Below are positions 53,201-63,594 of a DNA stretch of 64,000 nucleotides, piece after piece. The position numbers and the translations under genes were made by a program. The notes under the pieces were generated by a model, which was not told where the DNA came from, did not search any database, and saw only the letters and a program-made list of their open reading frames with translations. Source of the DNA: Pseudomonas mendocina (GTDB lineage Bacteria; Pseudomonadota; Gammaproteobacteria; Pseudomonadales; Pseudomonadaceae); the NCBI GenBank assembly GCA_037482215.1, contig CP148074.1, positions 3,720,001-3,784,000 on the forward strand, read 5' to 3'. Each line of letters opens with the position of its first letter. Positions within the stretch are counted from its first letter, which is position 1.

Positions 53201-54633
53201 CTGCTATCCAAGAAGCAACGCTGAAAAATCAGGCCTATGAAGCAGCGCGTGTAGCTCGAGATGCGGCCAGCGCTGCACTTGTAACGGCTCAAGCAAATCT
53301 AGCTGCTGACCCAGGCAACAACCTATTGCAGGACGCAGTGAATGCAGCCATTGCGGCAGAATCATCAGCCGAAACGGCCTATCAAACCGCAAGCGCCGCA
53401 TTGACAACGGCTGTCAACAAGAAGGACTCACTCTCTAACCAGACTAATCAACTGGCGTCCGTCTACGACAGCATAGTTAACCTGCAAGACAGGCTGAGTC
53501 AGAGTTATCAAAGTGTCCTGAACGCTGAGGCGGCTCTCACCGAAGCAAGAGCAACAGGGGCGGATGATGATACTCAGCGCGCACTCACTGAAGGGCTTGA
53601 AAGCGCCAGAGAGGCCTACCAGACCAGTTCTGACGCAATCTCTCGCTTGCAACTGAATGAAGGCAATGTAGATCCCTCTATCAACCTGCAAAGCTTATTG
53701 AGCAACATCAACCAGTCACTATCGAATAATGATCTGGCAGCCATGCAGGTTGCTCTCGACTCATTAACTAGCCTAAGTGGCAGCGACGGCTCTCTCAGCC
53801 GTACAGTAGATGATCTGCTGGGCCGTGATGAGGTCGGCAAAGCCGCTGAGTTGACGCAAGCAGCTGAGAACGACGCAAATAACGTCAGCGTACTGAACAG
53901 TCTTGAAGCTCAGCGCCTGGCCTTTGCAGGAGAAGCCTCCACCGCACAAGCACAGGCGAATGCTATTACCAATCAGCCTTACGGTACCTCGACGCTCCTG
54001 ACGGCGGCACAGCTGCAGGCAGCCAAACTACTCTACGGTGATGACATCACCCTGTTTGAGGCCTATCAGTACCTCATCGACACAGCCCAAGCCAACACGC
54101 TGGACCCATCTAATGGCCTGCCAGCATTGAGAGCAGCCATTAACAGCCTCTATTCTCAGCTGACGCCAGGTAACAGCTATGTGCCGAACCATGAGCGTCT
54201 GAAGCAGAGCTCTGGCTGGTTCTTGCGCCTACCTAAAGGTGAAAAGGTTCTCTCATCGCCACTCATCTTCCGTGGCGCAGTATTCTTCAGCACATTCAGC
54301 CCCCGCGGAGAAACCGTTACCACCTGCGGTCCGGACGTCGGACGCGGTCGCAGCTATGTACTCAACCTGACAGATGCCAGCGGTATTCTGACCCAAAGCG
54401 GCACATTGATCCGCAGCTATGCACTGGTTCGTTCGGGCATCCCACCGTCGCCAGCCGTAGTTTTCCGCGACAATGCCCCGCCAGCTGTAATCGTGGGCAC
54501 AGAGATTCTGGGTGATAAACCGAAGTGCACAGGCGAAAACTGCCCGACAAACCAATTGGAGTGCACGGGCCCTGTAGGCTATTGCGATAAAACCATGAAG
54601 AACGTGAATAAAACTTACTGGAGAGAAAACTAA
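50260..54633 (+). CDS. pilY1: Type IV pilus tip adhesin PilY1 with large coiled-coil insertion
   Basis: 1457 residues, well above the usual 1,150-1,200. Signal peptide 1-25. VWA domain (about 43-330) with an intact MIDAS start D51-N-S53-G-S55. C-terminal PilY1 propeller from about 540 (LYMFFGTNEGFIHAVDPKTG) with a calcium loop D751-x-D753-x-D755-G-x-x-D759. Between about 872 and 1315 the propeller is interrupted by about 440 residues rich in Ala, Gln, Asn, Ser and Leu with heptad-like patterns (for example AALKQATDAAIQEATLKNQA). The propeller resumes at SSGWFLRLPKGEKVLSSPL. PilY1 caps the pilus, binds surfaces or host ligands and regulates retraction by calcium. It overlaps pilE by 1 bp. Confidence 0.95.
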   Translation: MKTRSFLIIAASFLYTSLGLQSALGDDTEIYVSRQLPEDQQVRPNLLFIIDNSGSMDAAVAGTTCPAADRNIRNRCVRSNNTYRKTRMQVVKDVTNELIDELQLSNDVNIGLMHFDFSRSDNGGMVAIPVGRVGNVATSFKSELNSLYAGTNTPLSETYYEAAMYMKGLAPKFGNNTVAVYEDGNSYRSVNKPSVAGSKNGSNYLSPIQYSCQKSNIILLTDGAPTQDTSANSDIKRLVSVSGAANTLHPGSTCGSSNGECMPHLAEHLANQDISTSQPGKQTVNTYTIGFATNQTLLQNTATAGNGRYFTTDNTSGLVDALKSILVEILAENTTFANPSVAVSAYNNLGYRNDMYYALFRPAEGARWVGNVKRYKLITDSSNNAVIVDKNGLPAVDDSTGFFKESASSYWSNLDGKDVGKGGVGGVLPEANNRNIYTWTKADRSPTASAGVTGSASITDSANLLSTANSALTNALMGVASDTDKTAAITWGRGLDPATNQHRRQVADVLHNEPRLVAYATDEDLERLEAINAGGSQVTPEQLYMFFGTNEGFIHAVDPKTGIEKFAFIPKELLPNLSAYHKNAKGSDAKRYGMDGQFNLWTEYGPVNTNTKSRPITKSILYAGMRRGGRNYYALDVLNINAPALKWVIKGGTTPGYEKLGQTWSTPKLANVKVNGTTTKVLIFTGGYDPQQDIDSPNTPLARDTYGNSLYIVNAETGQLIWRAGHNTEAGANLQLETLTHSMPADPLVIDIDSDGLTDIIYAVDSRAQIFRFDINNANSGVSNLATGGRIANLGGSDALNNRRFFNSPDVALVRDRGEDPYLAISIGSGYRAHPLNEDTIDRFYVLKDKNVYTKPAQYTSITENDLVDASSVNLTDAEAARVLAEIATKEAQITTLNNNVNDARDRFAEFKDSSGFTDKYNAMLQANTNANDRQAAMDLILAENPFVTAHAPESSQQSQLQDGLLSAQTALAALKQATDAAIQEATLKNQAYEAARVARDAASAALVTAQANLAADPGNNLLQDAVNAAIAAESSAETAYQTASAALTTAVNKKDSLSNQTNQLASVYDSIVNLQDRLSQSYQSVLNAEAALTEARATGADDDTQRALTEGLESAREAYQTSSDAISRLQLNEGNVDPSINLQSLLSNINQSLSNNDLAAMQVALDSLTSLSGSDGSLSRTVDDLLGRDEVGKAAELTQAAENDANNVSVLNSLEAQRLAFAGEASTAQAQANAITNQPYGTSTLLTAAQLQAAKLLYGDDITLFEAYQYLIDTAQANTLDPSNGLPALRAAINSLYSQLTPGNSYVPNHERLKQSSGWFLRLPKGEKVLSSPLIFRGAVFFSTFSPRGETVTTCGPDVGRGRSYVLNLTDASGILTQSGTLIRSYALVRSGIPPSPAVVFRDNAPPAVIVGTEILGDKPKCTGENCPTNQLECTGPVGYCDKTMKNVNKTYWREN

Positions 54634-55079
54634 TGCGCCGTCAGCAGGGCTTTACCCTGATTGAGTTGATGATCGTTATCGTAATCATCGGAATAGTGGC
54701 TGCCATTGCGTATCCTAACTACCAGCAGTTTCTTCTCAAGTCAGGACGCTCGGATGGCCATTCAAAGCTTACGCAGGTTATGCAGGCTCAAGAGCGCTAT
54801 TACTCGCAAAATCAAACCTACACAACGAACCTTGGGGCGGCTCCCAATGGATTGGCATTCCCTGGCATCGCCGCTAACGCTTCGGTACCAAGTGATGAGG
54901 GCCGTTACAACATTACTGCACAAGCCTGTGCCGCAGGTATTCCACTCGCCCGCTGCGTTGCATTGACCGCTACCGCGGCAGGCCCACAGACTGCTGATGC
55001 AGAATGCGGGAACCTCACCCTCAATAGCCAAGGTGTCAAGGGCAGAAGCGGTACAGCGGCTCTTACAGCCTGCTGGTAA
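54633..55079 (+). CDS. pilE: Minor pilin PilE
   Basis: 148 residues. Leader MRRQQG, cleavage before [40 protein letters not shown] and MQAQERYYSQNQTYTTNL are PilE hallmarks, with cysteines near the C-terminus (AACAAGIPLARC, AECGNL, TACW). It is an adaptor between the priming complex and major pilin. It starts within the pilY1 stop codon (TAATG) and ends the operon. Confidence 0.94.
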   Translation: MRRQQGFTLIELMIVIVIIGIVAAIAYPNYQQFLLKSGRSDGHSKLTQVMQAQERYYSQNQTYTTNLGAAPNGLAFPGIAANASVPSDEGRYNITAQACAAGIPLARCVALTATAAGPQTADAECGNLTLNSQGVKGRSGTAALTACW

Positions 55080-55083
55080 CCAG

Positions 55084-55136
55084 CCAGAAACTAAAAAGCC
55101 CCGGTACTCCAAATACCGGGGCTTTTTAGTTTCTGG
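55084..55136. terminator. Long bidirectional terminator between pilE and ispH
   Basis: A perfect 23-bp stem (outer ccagaaactaaaaagccccg / cggggctttttagtttctgg) with a 7-nt loop. A and T tracts on either side let it stop both convergent operons. Confidence 0.95.
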
Positions 55137-55141
55137 CAGCG

Positions 55142-56086
55142 TTAGAGCTGCTTCACCCTCAACTCTTTCGGCATCGAGAAGGTAATATTCTCAGGACGCC
55201 CAGCCAACTCTTCAGCATTACTCGCGCCCCAGCTTACCAGTTGCTGAATTACGCCCTGCACCAACACTTCAGGTGCTGAAGCTCCCGCTGTAATACCGAC
55301 ATTCTGCGCTGAAGCGAACCACGTCTGGCTCATATCCTCAGCGCCATCAATCAGATATGCCGGGGTGCCCATGCGCTCGGCCAGCTCGCGCAGGCGGTTG
55401 GAGTTAGAGCTGTTTGGGCTACCGACGACCAAGAGCACGTCGCACTCTGAGGCCAGCTGTTTAACTGCGTCTTGACGATTTTGCGTGGCATAGCAGATGT
55501 CGTCCTTACGCGGGCCACCAATGGCTGGAAAACGTGCACGCAGGGCATCAATCACCTTGCTGGTGTCGTCCATGGACAACGTCGTCTGCGTGACGAAAGC
55601 CAGTTGCTCAGGGTTATTCACCTGCAACTCTGCTACATCTTGTTCATCTTCAACCAAGTAGATCGCGCCGCCATTGGAGGCGTCGTACTGCCCCATGGTG
55701 CCTTCCACTTCAGGGTGTCCTTCATGGCCGATCAGGATGCATTCGCGCCCTTCCCGGCTGTAGCGCACCACTTCCATATGCACCTTAGTCACCAGTGGGC
55801 AGGTTGCATCAAACACCTTCAAACCACGGCGGTCCGCTTCATCGCGCACGGCCTTGGAAACACCGTGAGCGCTGAAAATCACAATGACGTCGTCGGGCAC
55901 CTGATCCAGTTCTTCGACAAACACCGCTCCGCGGGCGCGCAGGTCCTCGACCACAAACTTGTTGTGCACCACTTCGTGACGCACGTAGATGGGCGGGCCG
56001 AACACTTCGAGTGCGCGGTTTACGATTTCAATCGCACGGTCAACACCGGCGCAGAAGCCACGGGGATTGGCGAGTTTGATTTGCAT
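55142..56086 (-). CDS. ispH: 4-Hydroxy-3-methylbut-2-enyl diphosphate reductase
   Basis: 314 residues. Three Fe-S cysteines: NPRGFCAGV (C12), DATCPLVTK (about C96) and [11 protein letters not shown] (about C197). [14 protein letters not shown] carries the catalytic Glu, and [11 protein letters not shown] binds the diphosphate. It is the last step of the MEP isoprenoid pathway. It ends the leftward block ribF-ileS-lspA-fkpB-ispH, 116 bp after fkpB. Confidence 0.96.
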   Translation of the reverse strand: MQIKLANPRGFCAGVDRAIEIVNRALEVFGPPIYVRHEVVHNKFVVEDLRARGAVFVEELDQVPDDVIVIFSAHGVSKAVRDEADRRGLKVFDATCPLVTKVHMEVVRYSREGRECILIGHEGHPEVEGTMGQYDASNGGAIYLVEDEQDVAELQVNNPEQLAFVTQTTLSMDDTSKVIDALRARFPAIGGPRKDDICYATQNRQDAVKQLASECDVLLVVGSPNSSNSNRLRELAERMGTPAYLIDGAEDMSQTWFASAQNVGITAGASAPEVLVQGVIQQLVSWGASNAEELAGRPENITFSMPKELRVKQL

Positions 56087-56202
56087 GGCGCGCTCTCAGG
56101 CTGGTCGCATTCGGTAGGTAATGACTCGGCAGCAGTGTTTCTGTGCTTCATCTGCCCTGTGAATCAGGGCGAGGCTGCCGGATGGCGACAGCCTGTTCTG
56201 TT

Positions 56203-56640
56203 TCAGACCGCTTTAACGTCGATGATTTCAACATCGAAGCTCAGCGCTTTACCGGCCAGCGGATGGTTGAAATCCACCACAACGGTTTCGTCGGTGAAGG
56301 ACTTCACCACACCCGGCAATTCAGTATTGGCAGCATCATTGAAAATCACCAGCAGGCCTTCGGAAAGGTCCATGCCTTCGAACTGATTGCGCGGGATAAC
56401 CTGTACGTTCTGCGGGTTGCCCTGACCAAAGCCTTGCTCTGGACTGATGGCAATGCTGCGCTTATCACCGGCTTTCAGACCAAACATGGCCTGCTCGAAA
56501 CCAGGCAGCAGGTTGCCGTCACCCACTTTGAAGGTGGCTGGGTTCTTGTCGAAGGTGCTGTCCACTACATCGCCGCTCTCAAGCTTGAGGGCGAAATGCA
56601 GAGTCACTTGCCGATCCGGGCCAATGAGTAATTCAGTCAT
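56203..56640 (-). CDS. fkpB: FKBP-type peptidyl-prolyl isomerase (SlpA type)
   Basis: 145 residues. FKBP domain (LHFALKLESGDVVDSTFDKN, LPGFEQAMFGLKAGDKRSI) with a SlyD-like insert-in-flap domain (about 70-120, PEQGFGQGNPQNVQVIPRNQ). It lacks the His-rich tail of SlyD, which supports SlpA/FkpB. Its start overlaps the lspA stop by 4 bp. It is a cytoplasmic folding helper. Confidence 0.93.
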   Translation of the reverse strand: MTELLIGPDRQVTLHFALKLESGDVVDSTFDKNPATFKVGDGNLLPGFEQAMFGLKAGDKRSIAISPEQGFGQGNPQNVQVIPRNQFEGMDLSEGLLVIFNDAANTELPGVVKSFTDETVVVDFNHPLAGKALSFDVEIIDVKAV

Positions 56641-57143
56641 GGGGCCTTGTCTCCGGACTTTTCACTTTTAAACATATCCAGTGCGAGCAGAATCGCACCG
56701 CAGGTAATCGCCGTGTCGGCGATGTTGAATGCAGGGAAGTACCACTTGTTCTGCCAGTGGACCAGGATGAAATCCACCACATGGCCGAAAATCACCCGAT
56801 CCACCAGATTGCCCAAGGCGCCGCCCAACACCAGTGCCAGCGCAACCGCCAGCCAGGTTTCGTGGGGTTTTAGGCGCTTGAGCCAGACCACCAGCACAAC
56901 GCTGACGACCACAGCGATGGCAGCGAAAAACCAGCGCTGCCAGCCTGCTGCATCGGCCAGAAAACTGAATGCGGCTCCGGTGTTGTAGGCCAGTGTCCAG
57001 CTGAAGTAATCAGGGATGATCACGATCTGCTGGTACATGGTCAGGCTGTTATCAAAGTAGAACTTTGTCGCCTGGTCGATCACAAACACCAGCAACGTCA
57101 GCCATAACCAGACCAACCGTCCATAGCCGCCAGTTTTAGGCAT
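56637..57143 (-). CDS. lspA: Lipoprotein signal peptidase II
   Basis: 168 residues from [14 protein letters not shown] (ATG at 57143); the longer frame upstream runs into ileS. Four membrane helices. Catalytic Asp residues lie in [16 protein letters not shown] and AFNIADTAI. It cleaves prolipoprotein signal peptides in the inner membrane, for example BamD encoded here. It overlaps ileS by 8 bp and fkpB by 4 bp. Confidence 0.96.
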   Translation of the reverse strand: MPKTGGYGRLVWLWLTLLVFVIDQATKFYFDNSLTMYQQIVIIPDYFSWTLAYNTGAAFSFLADAAGWQRWFFAAIAVVVSVVLVVWLKRLKPHETWLAVALALVLGGALGNLVDRVIFGHVVDFILVHWQNKWYFPAFNIADTAITCGAILLALDMFKSEKSGDKAP

Positions 57144-59967
57144 AGTGGCGAACCTCTCCTTCACCTTCGATGTTGTCCACACAGCGACCGCAGATTTCCG
57201 GGTGCGCCGGGTTCACGCCGACGTCTTCACGGTGGTGCCAGCAGCGGGCGCACTTGGCGTGGCTGGATTTCACTACTTTGAGCTTCAGGCCGGACACTTC
57301 AGTTTCCACCGCATCAGCAGGTGCAGACGCCAGCGGTGCCAGTGTTGCAGTGGAAGTGATCAGCACAAAACGCAGTTCGTTGCCCAGTTTATTCAGGTCA
57401 GCGATCAGCGCATCTTCAGCGAACACGGTCACTTCAGCTTGCAGGTTGCCACCGATGGCTTTGGCTGCACGCTGGTTTTCCAGTTCTTTGTTGACCGCTG
57501 CTTTAACAGCCATGACGCGATCCCAGAAGGCGCGATCCAGTTCAGCATCAGCAGGCAGCTCGCTCAGGCCTTGATACCAGCCGTTGAGCATGACCGACTC
57601 GTTACGCTCACCCGGCAGGTATTCCCACAGTTCGTCCGCGGTGAAGGCCAGTACCGGAGCGATCCAGCGCACCAGCGCTTCAGCGATGTGGTACAGCGCC
57701 GTCTGGCAGGAGCGACGGGCCAGGCTGTTGGCCTGAGTGGTGTACTGACGGTCTTTGATAATGTCGAGGTAGAAACCGCCCAGCTCCTGCACGCAGAAGT
57801 TATGAACTTTCTGGTAGACGTTCCAGAAACGGTAGCTTTCGTAAGCCTCTTCGAGCTCACGTTGCAGCAGCAGCGCACGGTCCACTGCCCAACGGTCCAG
57901 CGCCAGCATGTCTTCGGCCGCGACTAGGTGCTGCGCCGGGTCAAAGCCATTCAGGTTGGAGAGCAGGAAGCGCGCGGTGTTACGGATACGGCGATAGGAG
58001 TCAGCGCTGCGTTGCAGGATGACTTTGGACACCGCCATTTCACCGGAGTAGTCGGTGGACGATACCCACAGGCGCATGATGTCAGCACCCAAGGTATCGT
58101 TCACTTCCTGCGGTGCAACCACGTTGCCCAGGGATTTGGACATTTTGCGGCCGTTCTCATCAACCACAAAACCATGGGTCAGCAGCTCTTTGTACGGAGC
58201 ATGGCCGTCGATGGCACTGCCAGTCAGCAGGGATGAGTGGAACCAGCCGCGGTGCTGGTCGCTGCCTTCCAGGTACAGGTCGGCACGCGGGCCGCTGGTG
58301 TGACCCAGCGGATGGGAGCCACGCAGCACGTGCCAGTGGGTGGTACCGGAGTCGAACCAGACGTCCAAGGTGTCGCTGATTTTGTCGTACTGAGCCGCTT
58401 CATCGCCCAGCAGCTCGGCAGCGTCCAGTTTGAACCAGGCTTCGATGCCTTCCTGCTCAACACGCTTAGCCACTTCTTCCATCAGCTCAGCAGTGCGCGG
58501 GTGCAGCTCGCCAGTGGCTTTATTGAGGAAGAACGGAATCGGTACGCCCCAGTTACGCTGGCGGGAGATACACCAGTCAGGACGACCAGCGATCATGCTG
58601 TGCAGACGCGCCTGACCCCAGGCCGGTACGAATTTGGTCTGATCAATGGCTGCCAGCGCACGCTCACGCAGGGTCGGACCTTCGTTCGGTTGCTTGTCCA
58701 TGCCCACGAACCACTGCGCAGTCGCGCGGTAGATCAGCGGCGTTTTGTGGCGCCAGCAGTGCATGTAGCTGTGCTGGATAGGATCGTGCTTGAGCAGCGC
58801 GCCCACTTCTTCCAGCTTGGCGACGATGGCCGGGTTAGCCTTCCAGATAAACTGGCCGCCGAACAACGGCAGATCAGCAACATACACACCGTTGCTCTGC
58901 ACGGGGTTGAGAATGTCGTCGTTGCTCATGCCGTACTGTTTGCAGGTACGGAAGTCATCCTCACCGTAAGCAGGCGCGGAGTGAACAACACCGGTACCGG
59001 AGCCCAGTTCAACGTACTCAGCCAGATAGACCGGCGAGAAGCGCTCATAGAATGGATGACGGAAGCGAATCAGATCCAGCGCCGCACCCTGAGCGGTGGC
59101 GATCACTTCGCCTTGCAGCTCGTAGCGAGCCAAGCAGCTTTCAACCAGCTCTTCCGCCAGGATCAGCAGGCGCTCGCCGGTATCAACCAGCGCGTAGGTG
59201 AATTCCGGGTGTACGTTGAGTGCCTGGTTGGCCGGAATGGTCCACGGTGTAGTGGTCCAGATCACGATGGAGGCAGGCTTCGGCAGGCTGGGTAGGCCAA
59301 AAGCAGTGGCCAACTTGTCGGCGTCTTCAACAGCGAAGGCAACGTCAATGGCATCGGACTTCTTGTCCTGATATTCCACCTCTGCTTCAGCCAGTGCAGA
59401 GCCGCAGTCAAAACACCAGTTGACCGGCTTGAGACCTTTAAACACGAAGCCTTTTTTGACCATTTCTGCCAGCGCGCGGATTTCCCCGGCTTCGTTGGCG
59501 AAGTTCATGGTCTTGTACGGATTGTCCCAATCACCTAGCACGCCCAGACGGATGAAGTCGGCCTTCTGCCCTTCGATCTGCTCACCGGCATAGGTGCGGC
59601 AGCGCTCGCGGGTCAGGTCAGACGGCTGGTTCTTACCGAAAGTGGTCTCGACCTTATGCTCAATCGGCAGGCCGTGACAGTCCCAGCCCGGCACATAGGG
59701 GGCATCGTAGCCCGCCAGGGTCTTAGAGCGGGTGATGATATCCTTGAGGATTTTGTTAACCGCGTGACCGATGTGAATGCTGCCGTTGGCATAGGGCGGG
59801 CCGTCGTGCAGGACGAACTTCGGGCGGCCTTCGCCTTGCGCGCGCAGCTTCTGATACAGGCCAATATCGTTCCAACGCTGCAGAATCTGCGGCTCGCGTT
59901 GCGGCAGGCCGGCCTTCATCGGAAACTGGGTATCGGGCAGATTTAGCGTGGCTTTGTAATCGGTCAT
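57136..59967 (-). CDS. ileS: Isoleucyl-tRNA synthetase
   Basis: 943 residues from [20 protein letters not shown]. Class I synthetase: HIGH within [14 protein letters not shown] (about 58-71), a CP1 editing domain, KMSKS in [12 protein letters not shown], an anticodon-binding helical domain, and a C-terminal zinc site CARCWHH ... CGRC. This is the type typical of bacteria with the FPG/Zn C-terminus. It is followed by lspA with overlap, the classical ileS-lspA pair. Confidence 0.97.
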   Translation of the reverse strand: MTDYKATLNLPDTQFPMKAGLPQREPQILQRWNDIGLYQKLRAQGEGRPKFVLHDGPPYANGSIHIGHAVNKILKDIITRSKTLAGYDAPYVPGWDCHGLPIEHKVETTFGKNQPSDLTRERCRTYAGEQIEGQKADFIRLGVLGDWDNPYKTMNFANEAGEIRALAEMVKKGFVFKGLKPVNWCFDCGSALAEAEVEYQDKKSDAIDVAFAVEDADKLATAFGLPSLPKPASIVIWTTTPWTIPANQALNVHPEFTYALVDTGERLLILAEELVESCLARYELQGEVIATAQGAALDLIRFRHPFYERFSPVYLAEYVELGSGTGVVHSAPAYGEDDFRTCKQYGMSNDDILNPVQSNGVYVADLPLFGGQFIWKANPAIVAKLEEVGALLKHDPIQHSYMHCWRHKTPLIYRATAQWFVGMDKQPNEGPTLRERALAAIDQTKFVPAWGQARLHSMIAGRPDWCISRQRNWGVPIPFFLNKATGELHPRTAELMEEVAKRVEQEGIEAWFKLDAAELLGDEAAQYDKISDTLDVWFDSGTTHWHVLRGSHPLGHTSGPRADLYLEGSDQHRGWFHSSLLTGSAIDGHAPYKELLTHGFVVDENGRKMSKSLGNVVAPQEVNDTLGADIMRLWVSSTDYSGEMAVSKVILQRSADSYRRIRNTARFLLSNLNGFDPAQHLVAAEDMLALDRWAVDRALLLQRELEEAYESYRFWNVYQKVHNFCVQELGGFYLDIIKDRQYTTQANSLARRSCQTALYHIAEALVRWIAPVLAFTADELWEYLPGERNESVMLNGWYQGLSELPADAELDRAFWDRVMAVKAAVNKELENQRAAKAIGGNLQAEVTVFAEDALIADLNKLGNELRFVLITSTATLAPLASAPADAVETEVSGLKLKVVKSSHAKCARCWHHREDVGVNPAHPEICGRCVDNIEGEGEVRHYA

Positions 59968-59977
59968 CTCAGGCTCT

Positions 59978-60916
59978 TCACTTAAGCGGTTGACCCTGCC
60001 AATGGGCACGGGCGGCGGCAATGTCGGCGGCTATTGCCGTCTTTAGGTCCTCAAGGGAGGCGAAACGCTGCTCATCTCGCAGCTTGCGGTGGAAAGCCAC
60101 CGACAAACGCCGACCATATAAATCGCCGGCAAAATCCAGTAAATGCACTTCCAGGTGGGCTTTGCCATCACCTGTAACGCTCGGTCTAACGCCGATGTTG
60201 GCCACTCCTGGGCAGGTCTGGCCGTCAATTTCACAACTGACCAGATACACACCTTTAAGTGGTACGCGCTTGCGCTTGAGTTGCACGTTGGCAGTCGGCG
60301 CATTCAACTGGCGGCCGAGCTTCTGCCCATGCAGCACCCGGCCAGTAATTTCGAATGGGCGGCCCAGCAAATGCTCAGCCAGGGCAAAATCGCCTGCACT
60401 CAGAGCCTCACGCACTCGCGTGCTGCTGACTCGCTCAGAATCCAGTTCGACTGTGCTGGCAGCTTCTACGCTAAAGCCTTCACGCAAACCGGCCTCGGAC
60501 AGAAAGGCAAAATCTCCTGCACGGTCACAGCCAAAGCGGAAGTCATCCCCTACTTCGAGGTGCTTAATGCCAAGACCGTCCACCAGCACTTGCTGCACAA
60601 ACTCACTGGCACTCAGTTCGCGCAGGCGGCGGTTGAAAGCCAAGCACAAGACACGGTCTACGCCCTCCGCTGCCAGCAGTGTTAGCTTGTCACGCAGACG
60701 ATTTAAACGTGCAGGCGCAGCATCCGGAGCAAAGAACTCCCTAGGCTGCGGCTCAAAAATAACCACGCAGCTCGGTACGCCTAGCTCTGCCGAACGCTCA
60801 CGCAAACGCGCCAAAATGGCCTGATGGCCACGATGGACGCCGTCAAAATTACCTATGGTGGCGACACAACCCCGACTCTCGGGCTTCAGGTTGTGCAAAC
60901 CTCGAACCAGCTGCAT
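59978..60916 (-). CDS. ribF: Bifunctional riboflavin kinase / FAD synthetase
   Basis: 312 residues from [12 protein letters not shown], the start used by relatives; an ATG 18 bp upstream (MSKKRV) is an alternative. N-terminal FMN adenylyltransferase with [15 protein letters not shown] and the SSTRVREAL motif. C-terminal flavokinase with [19 protein letters not shown] and LEVHLLDF. It makes FMN and FAD, which several enzymes of this window use. It lies 10 bp upstream of ileS. Confidence 0.95.
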   Translation of the reverse strand: MQLVRGLHNLKPESRGCVATIGNFDGVHRGHQAILARLRERSAELGVPSCVVIFEPQPREFFAPDAAPARLNRLRDKLTLLAAEGVDRVLCLAFNRRLRELSASEFVQQVLVDGLGIKHLEVGDDFRFGCDRAGDFAFLSEAGLREGFSVEAASTVELDSERVSSTRVREALSAGDFALAEHLLGRPFEITGRVLHGQKLGRQLNAPTANVQLKRKRVPLKGVYLVSCEIDGQTCPGVANIGVRPSVTGDGKAHLEVHLLDFAGDLYGRRLSVAFHRKLRDEQRFASLEDLKTAIAADIAAARAHWQGQPLK

Positions 60917-60997
60917 AACGCGCTTCTTGCTCATAAAGTGGCCGATTATACGCACACAGCGCGACTGACAACAGGCGGCAGCAACGCCGCCCGACAA

Positions 60998-62542
60998 TCA
61001 ATAGGCTGCACGACGGGAAAAATCACGTAAACGGAAGCCCAGGAGGAACAGCATTCCGAAATAACTCAGCAACCCGACAACGACCAATCCAGCCAGACGC
61101 AGCAGGCGCCATAACATCACGCCCTCTGCCCAAGCAGGCATGTACTGCATGCACAGCACCAACACAGCCGCCATAAACAGCACAGCCACTAACACCTTGC
61201 CAAAAAATCGCGCCCAGCCAGCTTGAGGCTTGAACATTTCAGCTTGGCGCAGCTTCCAATACAGCAGTGCGGCATTCATGCACGCCGCCAAGCCTATAGC
61301 CAACGCCAGCCCTGCATGCGCCAGCGGAAAGACGAAAACGAAGAGCACGTTCATCACCTGAGTGGCGAGCAGGGTAAACAGAGCAATACGCACGGGCGTC
61401 TTGATGTTTTGCTGCGCATAAAAACCCGGCGCGAGAATTTTCACCAAAATGATGCCGAGCAAGCCAAAGGAATACGCGATCAACGCCTGCTGCGTCATTA
61501 ACGCATCATTAGCCGTGAACTTGCCGTACTGAAACAAGGAAACCGTCAGCGGCTCGGCCAGCACAGCCAACGCCACCGCACTGGGCAACGCCAGCAAAAA
61601 GCATAGACGCAGGCCCCAATCGAGCAATTTGCTGTACTCGTCACAGTTATCTGCGGAATAGGTTTTGGACAAAGCCGGTAACAGGATCGTCCCTAGCGCC
61701 ACGCCCAAGACCCCCGAAGGCAGCTCCATCAAGCGATCCGCGTAATACATCCATGAAACCGATCCGGCCACCAGAAATGAGGCGAAGATGGTGTTAATGA
61801 TCAGAGAAATCTGACTGACGGAAACGCCGAAAATCGCCGGCCCCATCTGCTTCATCACCCGCCAGACACCCGTATCCTTCAGATTCAGACGAGGCAAGAC
61901 GAGCATGCCAACCTTTTTCAAATGCGGTAGCTGATACAGCAATTGCATCAAACCGCCCACCAATACCGCCCATCCCAACGCCATGATTGGCGGATCAAAG
62001 TAAGGTGTCAGGAACAGCGCAAAAACGATCATGCTGACATTCAGCAATGTCGGCACGAACGCAGGAACGCTATAGCGGTTCCACGTGTTAAGCACGGCAC
62101 CAGCTAGGGATGACAGCGAGATCAGCAGAATATAAGGGAATGTGACCCGCAGCAGATCCGTGGTCAGCTCAAAGCGCTCAGCATTTTCGGCAAAACCCGG
62201 TGCCGACACCCAAACAATCCAGGGCGCCGCCAGCACACCCACGAATGTGACCAATGCCAGCACCAACGTGAGCAAGCCAGTGACATAGGCTAGAAACGTC
62301 CGCGCGGCCTCATCACCCTGCTGGGTTTTATATTCGGCCAGAATGGGCACAAACGCCTGAGAAAAGGCGCCTTCAGCAAAAATCCGCCGCAACAGATTCG
62401 GTAGTTTGAAGGCCACAACGAAGGCGTCCGATGCCACGCCCGCACCAAAGATACGAGCAATAATGGTGTCGCGCACAAAGCCCAACACCCGTGAAAGCAT
62501 GGTCATCGAACTGACAGCAGCCAGCGACTTAAGCAAATTCAT
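60998..62542 (-). CDS. murJ: Lipid II flippase MurJ
   Basis: 514 residues from [18 protein letters not shown] (ATG at 62542). 14 membrane helices of the MOP superfamily. [39 protein letters not shown] and [19 protein letters not shown] are family signatures with the essential Arg/Asp residues. It moves lipid II across the inner membrane. It is divergent from rpsT and upstream of ribF, the standard order. Confidence 0.96.
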   Translation of the reverse strand: MNLLKSLAAVSSMTMLSRVLGFVRDTIIARIFGAGVASDAFVVAFKLPNLLRRIFAEGAFSQAFVPILAEYKTQQGDEAARTFLAYVTGLLTLVLALVTFVGVLAAPWIVWVSAPGFAENAERFELTTDLLRVTFPYILLISLSSLAGAVLNTWNRYSVPAFVPTLLNVSMIVFALFLTPYFDPPIMALGWAVLVGGLMQLLYQLPHLKKVGMLVLPRLNLKDTGVWRVMKQMGPAIFGVSVSQISLIINTIFASFLVAGSVSWMYYADRLMELPSGVLGVALGTILLPALSKTYSADNCDEYSKLLDWGLRLCFLLALPSAVALAVLAEPLTVSLFQYGKFTANDALMTQQALIAYSFGLLGIILVKILAPGFYAQQNIKTPVRIALFTLLATQVMNVLFVFVFPLAHAGLALAIGLAACMNAALLYWKLRQAEMFKPQAGWARFFGKVLVAVLFMAAVLVLCMQYMPAWAEGVMLWRLLRLAGLVVVGLLSYFGMLFLLGFRLRDFSRRAAY

Positions 62543-62656
62543 GTAATAATTCGACTTCCGCAACGTGCATGCCCGTCGAACGGATACGACGGCACAAAGC
62601 AGTGGAGTGTAGCGATCCTCTACTTAGCAGACCAGCACGACAAGCACGAAACACGC

Positions 62657-62685
62657 TTGACAGGGCCGACTCATATCGGCATGAT
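62657..62685 (+). promoter_or_regulatory. Sigma-70 promoter of rpsT
   Basis: A perfect TTGACA at 62657-62662, a 17-bp spacer and catgat at 62680-62685 (4 of 6 to TATAAT). Predicted leader about 45 nt. No other gene lies in the murJ-rpsT gap. Confidence 0.7.
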
Positions 62686-62736
62686 TCGCGGCCTTATTTG
62701 TTTGTAACCCCCCAGTTTTTTTCGAGGAGCTTGACG

Positions 62737-63015
62737 GTGGCCAATACACCTTCTGCCAAAAAACGCGCCAAACAGGCTGAGAAGCGTCGTAGCCATAACG
62801 CCAGCCAGCGCTCCATGGTTCGTACCTACATCAAGAACGTTGTTAAGGCTATCGAAGCCAAAGATCTTGAGCAGGCTAAGACCGCTTACACCCTGGCTGT
62901 GCCGGTAATCGACCGTATGGCTGACAAAGGCATCATCCACAAGAACAAAGCCGCTCGTCATAAGAGCCGCCTGAATGGCCACATCAAGGCCCTGGGCGAA
63001 GCTGCTGCCGCTTAA
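62737..63015 (+). CDS. rpsT: 30S ribosomal protein S20
   Basis: 92 residues with a GTG start (gaggag 7 nt upstream), giving [20 protein letters not shown]. All-helical and Lys/Ala-rich. [20 protein letters not shown] and [15 protein letters not shown] are family signatures. It binds 16S rRNA. The non-ATG start is usual for rpsT and may link to autoregulation. Confidence 0.97.
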   Translation: MANTPSAKKRAKQAEKRRSHNASQRSMVRTYIKNVVKAIEAKDLEQAKTAYTLAVPVIDRMADKGIIHKNKAARHKSRLNGHIKALGEAAAA

Positions 63016-63039
63016 TAAGCGCTTTAGCTGCTGTTCTTG

Positions 63040-63066
63040 AAAAACCGGCCTCTGGCCGGTTTTTTA
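63040..63066 (+). terminator. Terminator after rpsT
   Basis: aaaaccggcc-tct-ggccggtttt stem followed by tttat. Confidence 0.92.
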
Positions 63067-63091
63067 TTGCCCAGTATTTACCCACAACAAT

Positions 63092-63119
63092 AAAAAGCCC
63101 GAATCACTTCGGGCTTTTT
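63092..63119 (-). terminator. Terminator after creA
   Basis: aaaaagcccgaa-tcac-ttcgggcttttt, 4 bp beyond the creA stop. It is symmetrical and also acts as a backup for rpsT. Confidence 0.92.
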
Positions 63120-63122
63120 CAC

Positions 63123-63584
63123 TTACTGCTTAGGCCAAGGCAGGATTGGGATGGCCGTCACCGCATTCTGCGGACTGCCATCAATGACCCGATCACTGTA
63201 GACCAGGTACACCAGCGTATTACGCTTACGGTCAAAGAAGCGAACTACCTGCATGGTTTTAAACACCAGCGACGTCCGCTCACGGAAGACCTCCTCCCCT
63301 TCTTTCAACTCACCAGCAAAACTGATCGGCCCCACTTGGCGACAGGCAATGGAGGCCTCTGCGCGATCTTCCGCCAGACCCAACCCACCCTTCACACCAC
63401 CCGTCTTAGCCCGAGAAAGGTAGCAAGTAACACCCTCGACCTTAGGATCATCAAAAGCCTCGACCACAATCTTGTCGTTAGGCCCAACAAACTTGAAGAC
63501 AGTCGATACTTCGCCAATCTCTTCAGCAGCTGCCACCAACGGAAGCGCCACCAACCCTGCGAGCAATCCTTTAATCAACCTCAT
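63123..63584 (-). CDS. creA: CreA family periplasmic protein
   Basis: 153 residues. Signal peptide ([20 protein letters not shown]). The mature part has [40 protein letters not shown] and DPSE-like [14 protein letters not shown], with two cysteines likely forming a disulfide. CreA is widespread but of unknown function and here not linked to creBCD. It lies 10 bp after proB on the same strand. Confidence 0.92.
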   Translation of the reverse strand: MRLIKGLLAGLVALPLVAAAEEIGEVSTVFKFVGPNDKIVVEAFDDPKVEGVTCYLSRAKTGGVKGGLGLAEDRAEASIACRQVGPISFAGELKEGEEVFRERTSLVFKTMQVVRFFDRKRNTLVYLVYSDRVIDGSPQNAVTAIPILPWPKQ

Positions 63585-63594
63585 TCAATCACCC

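Noticed and set aside
55472..56386. 304-codon plus-strand frame
   Set aside because: Antisense of ispH running into fkpB; both real genes have clear catalytic motifs.
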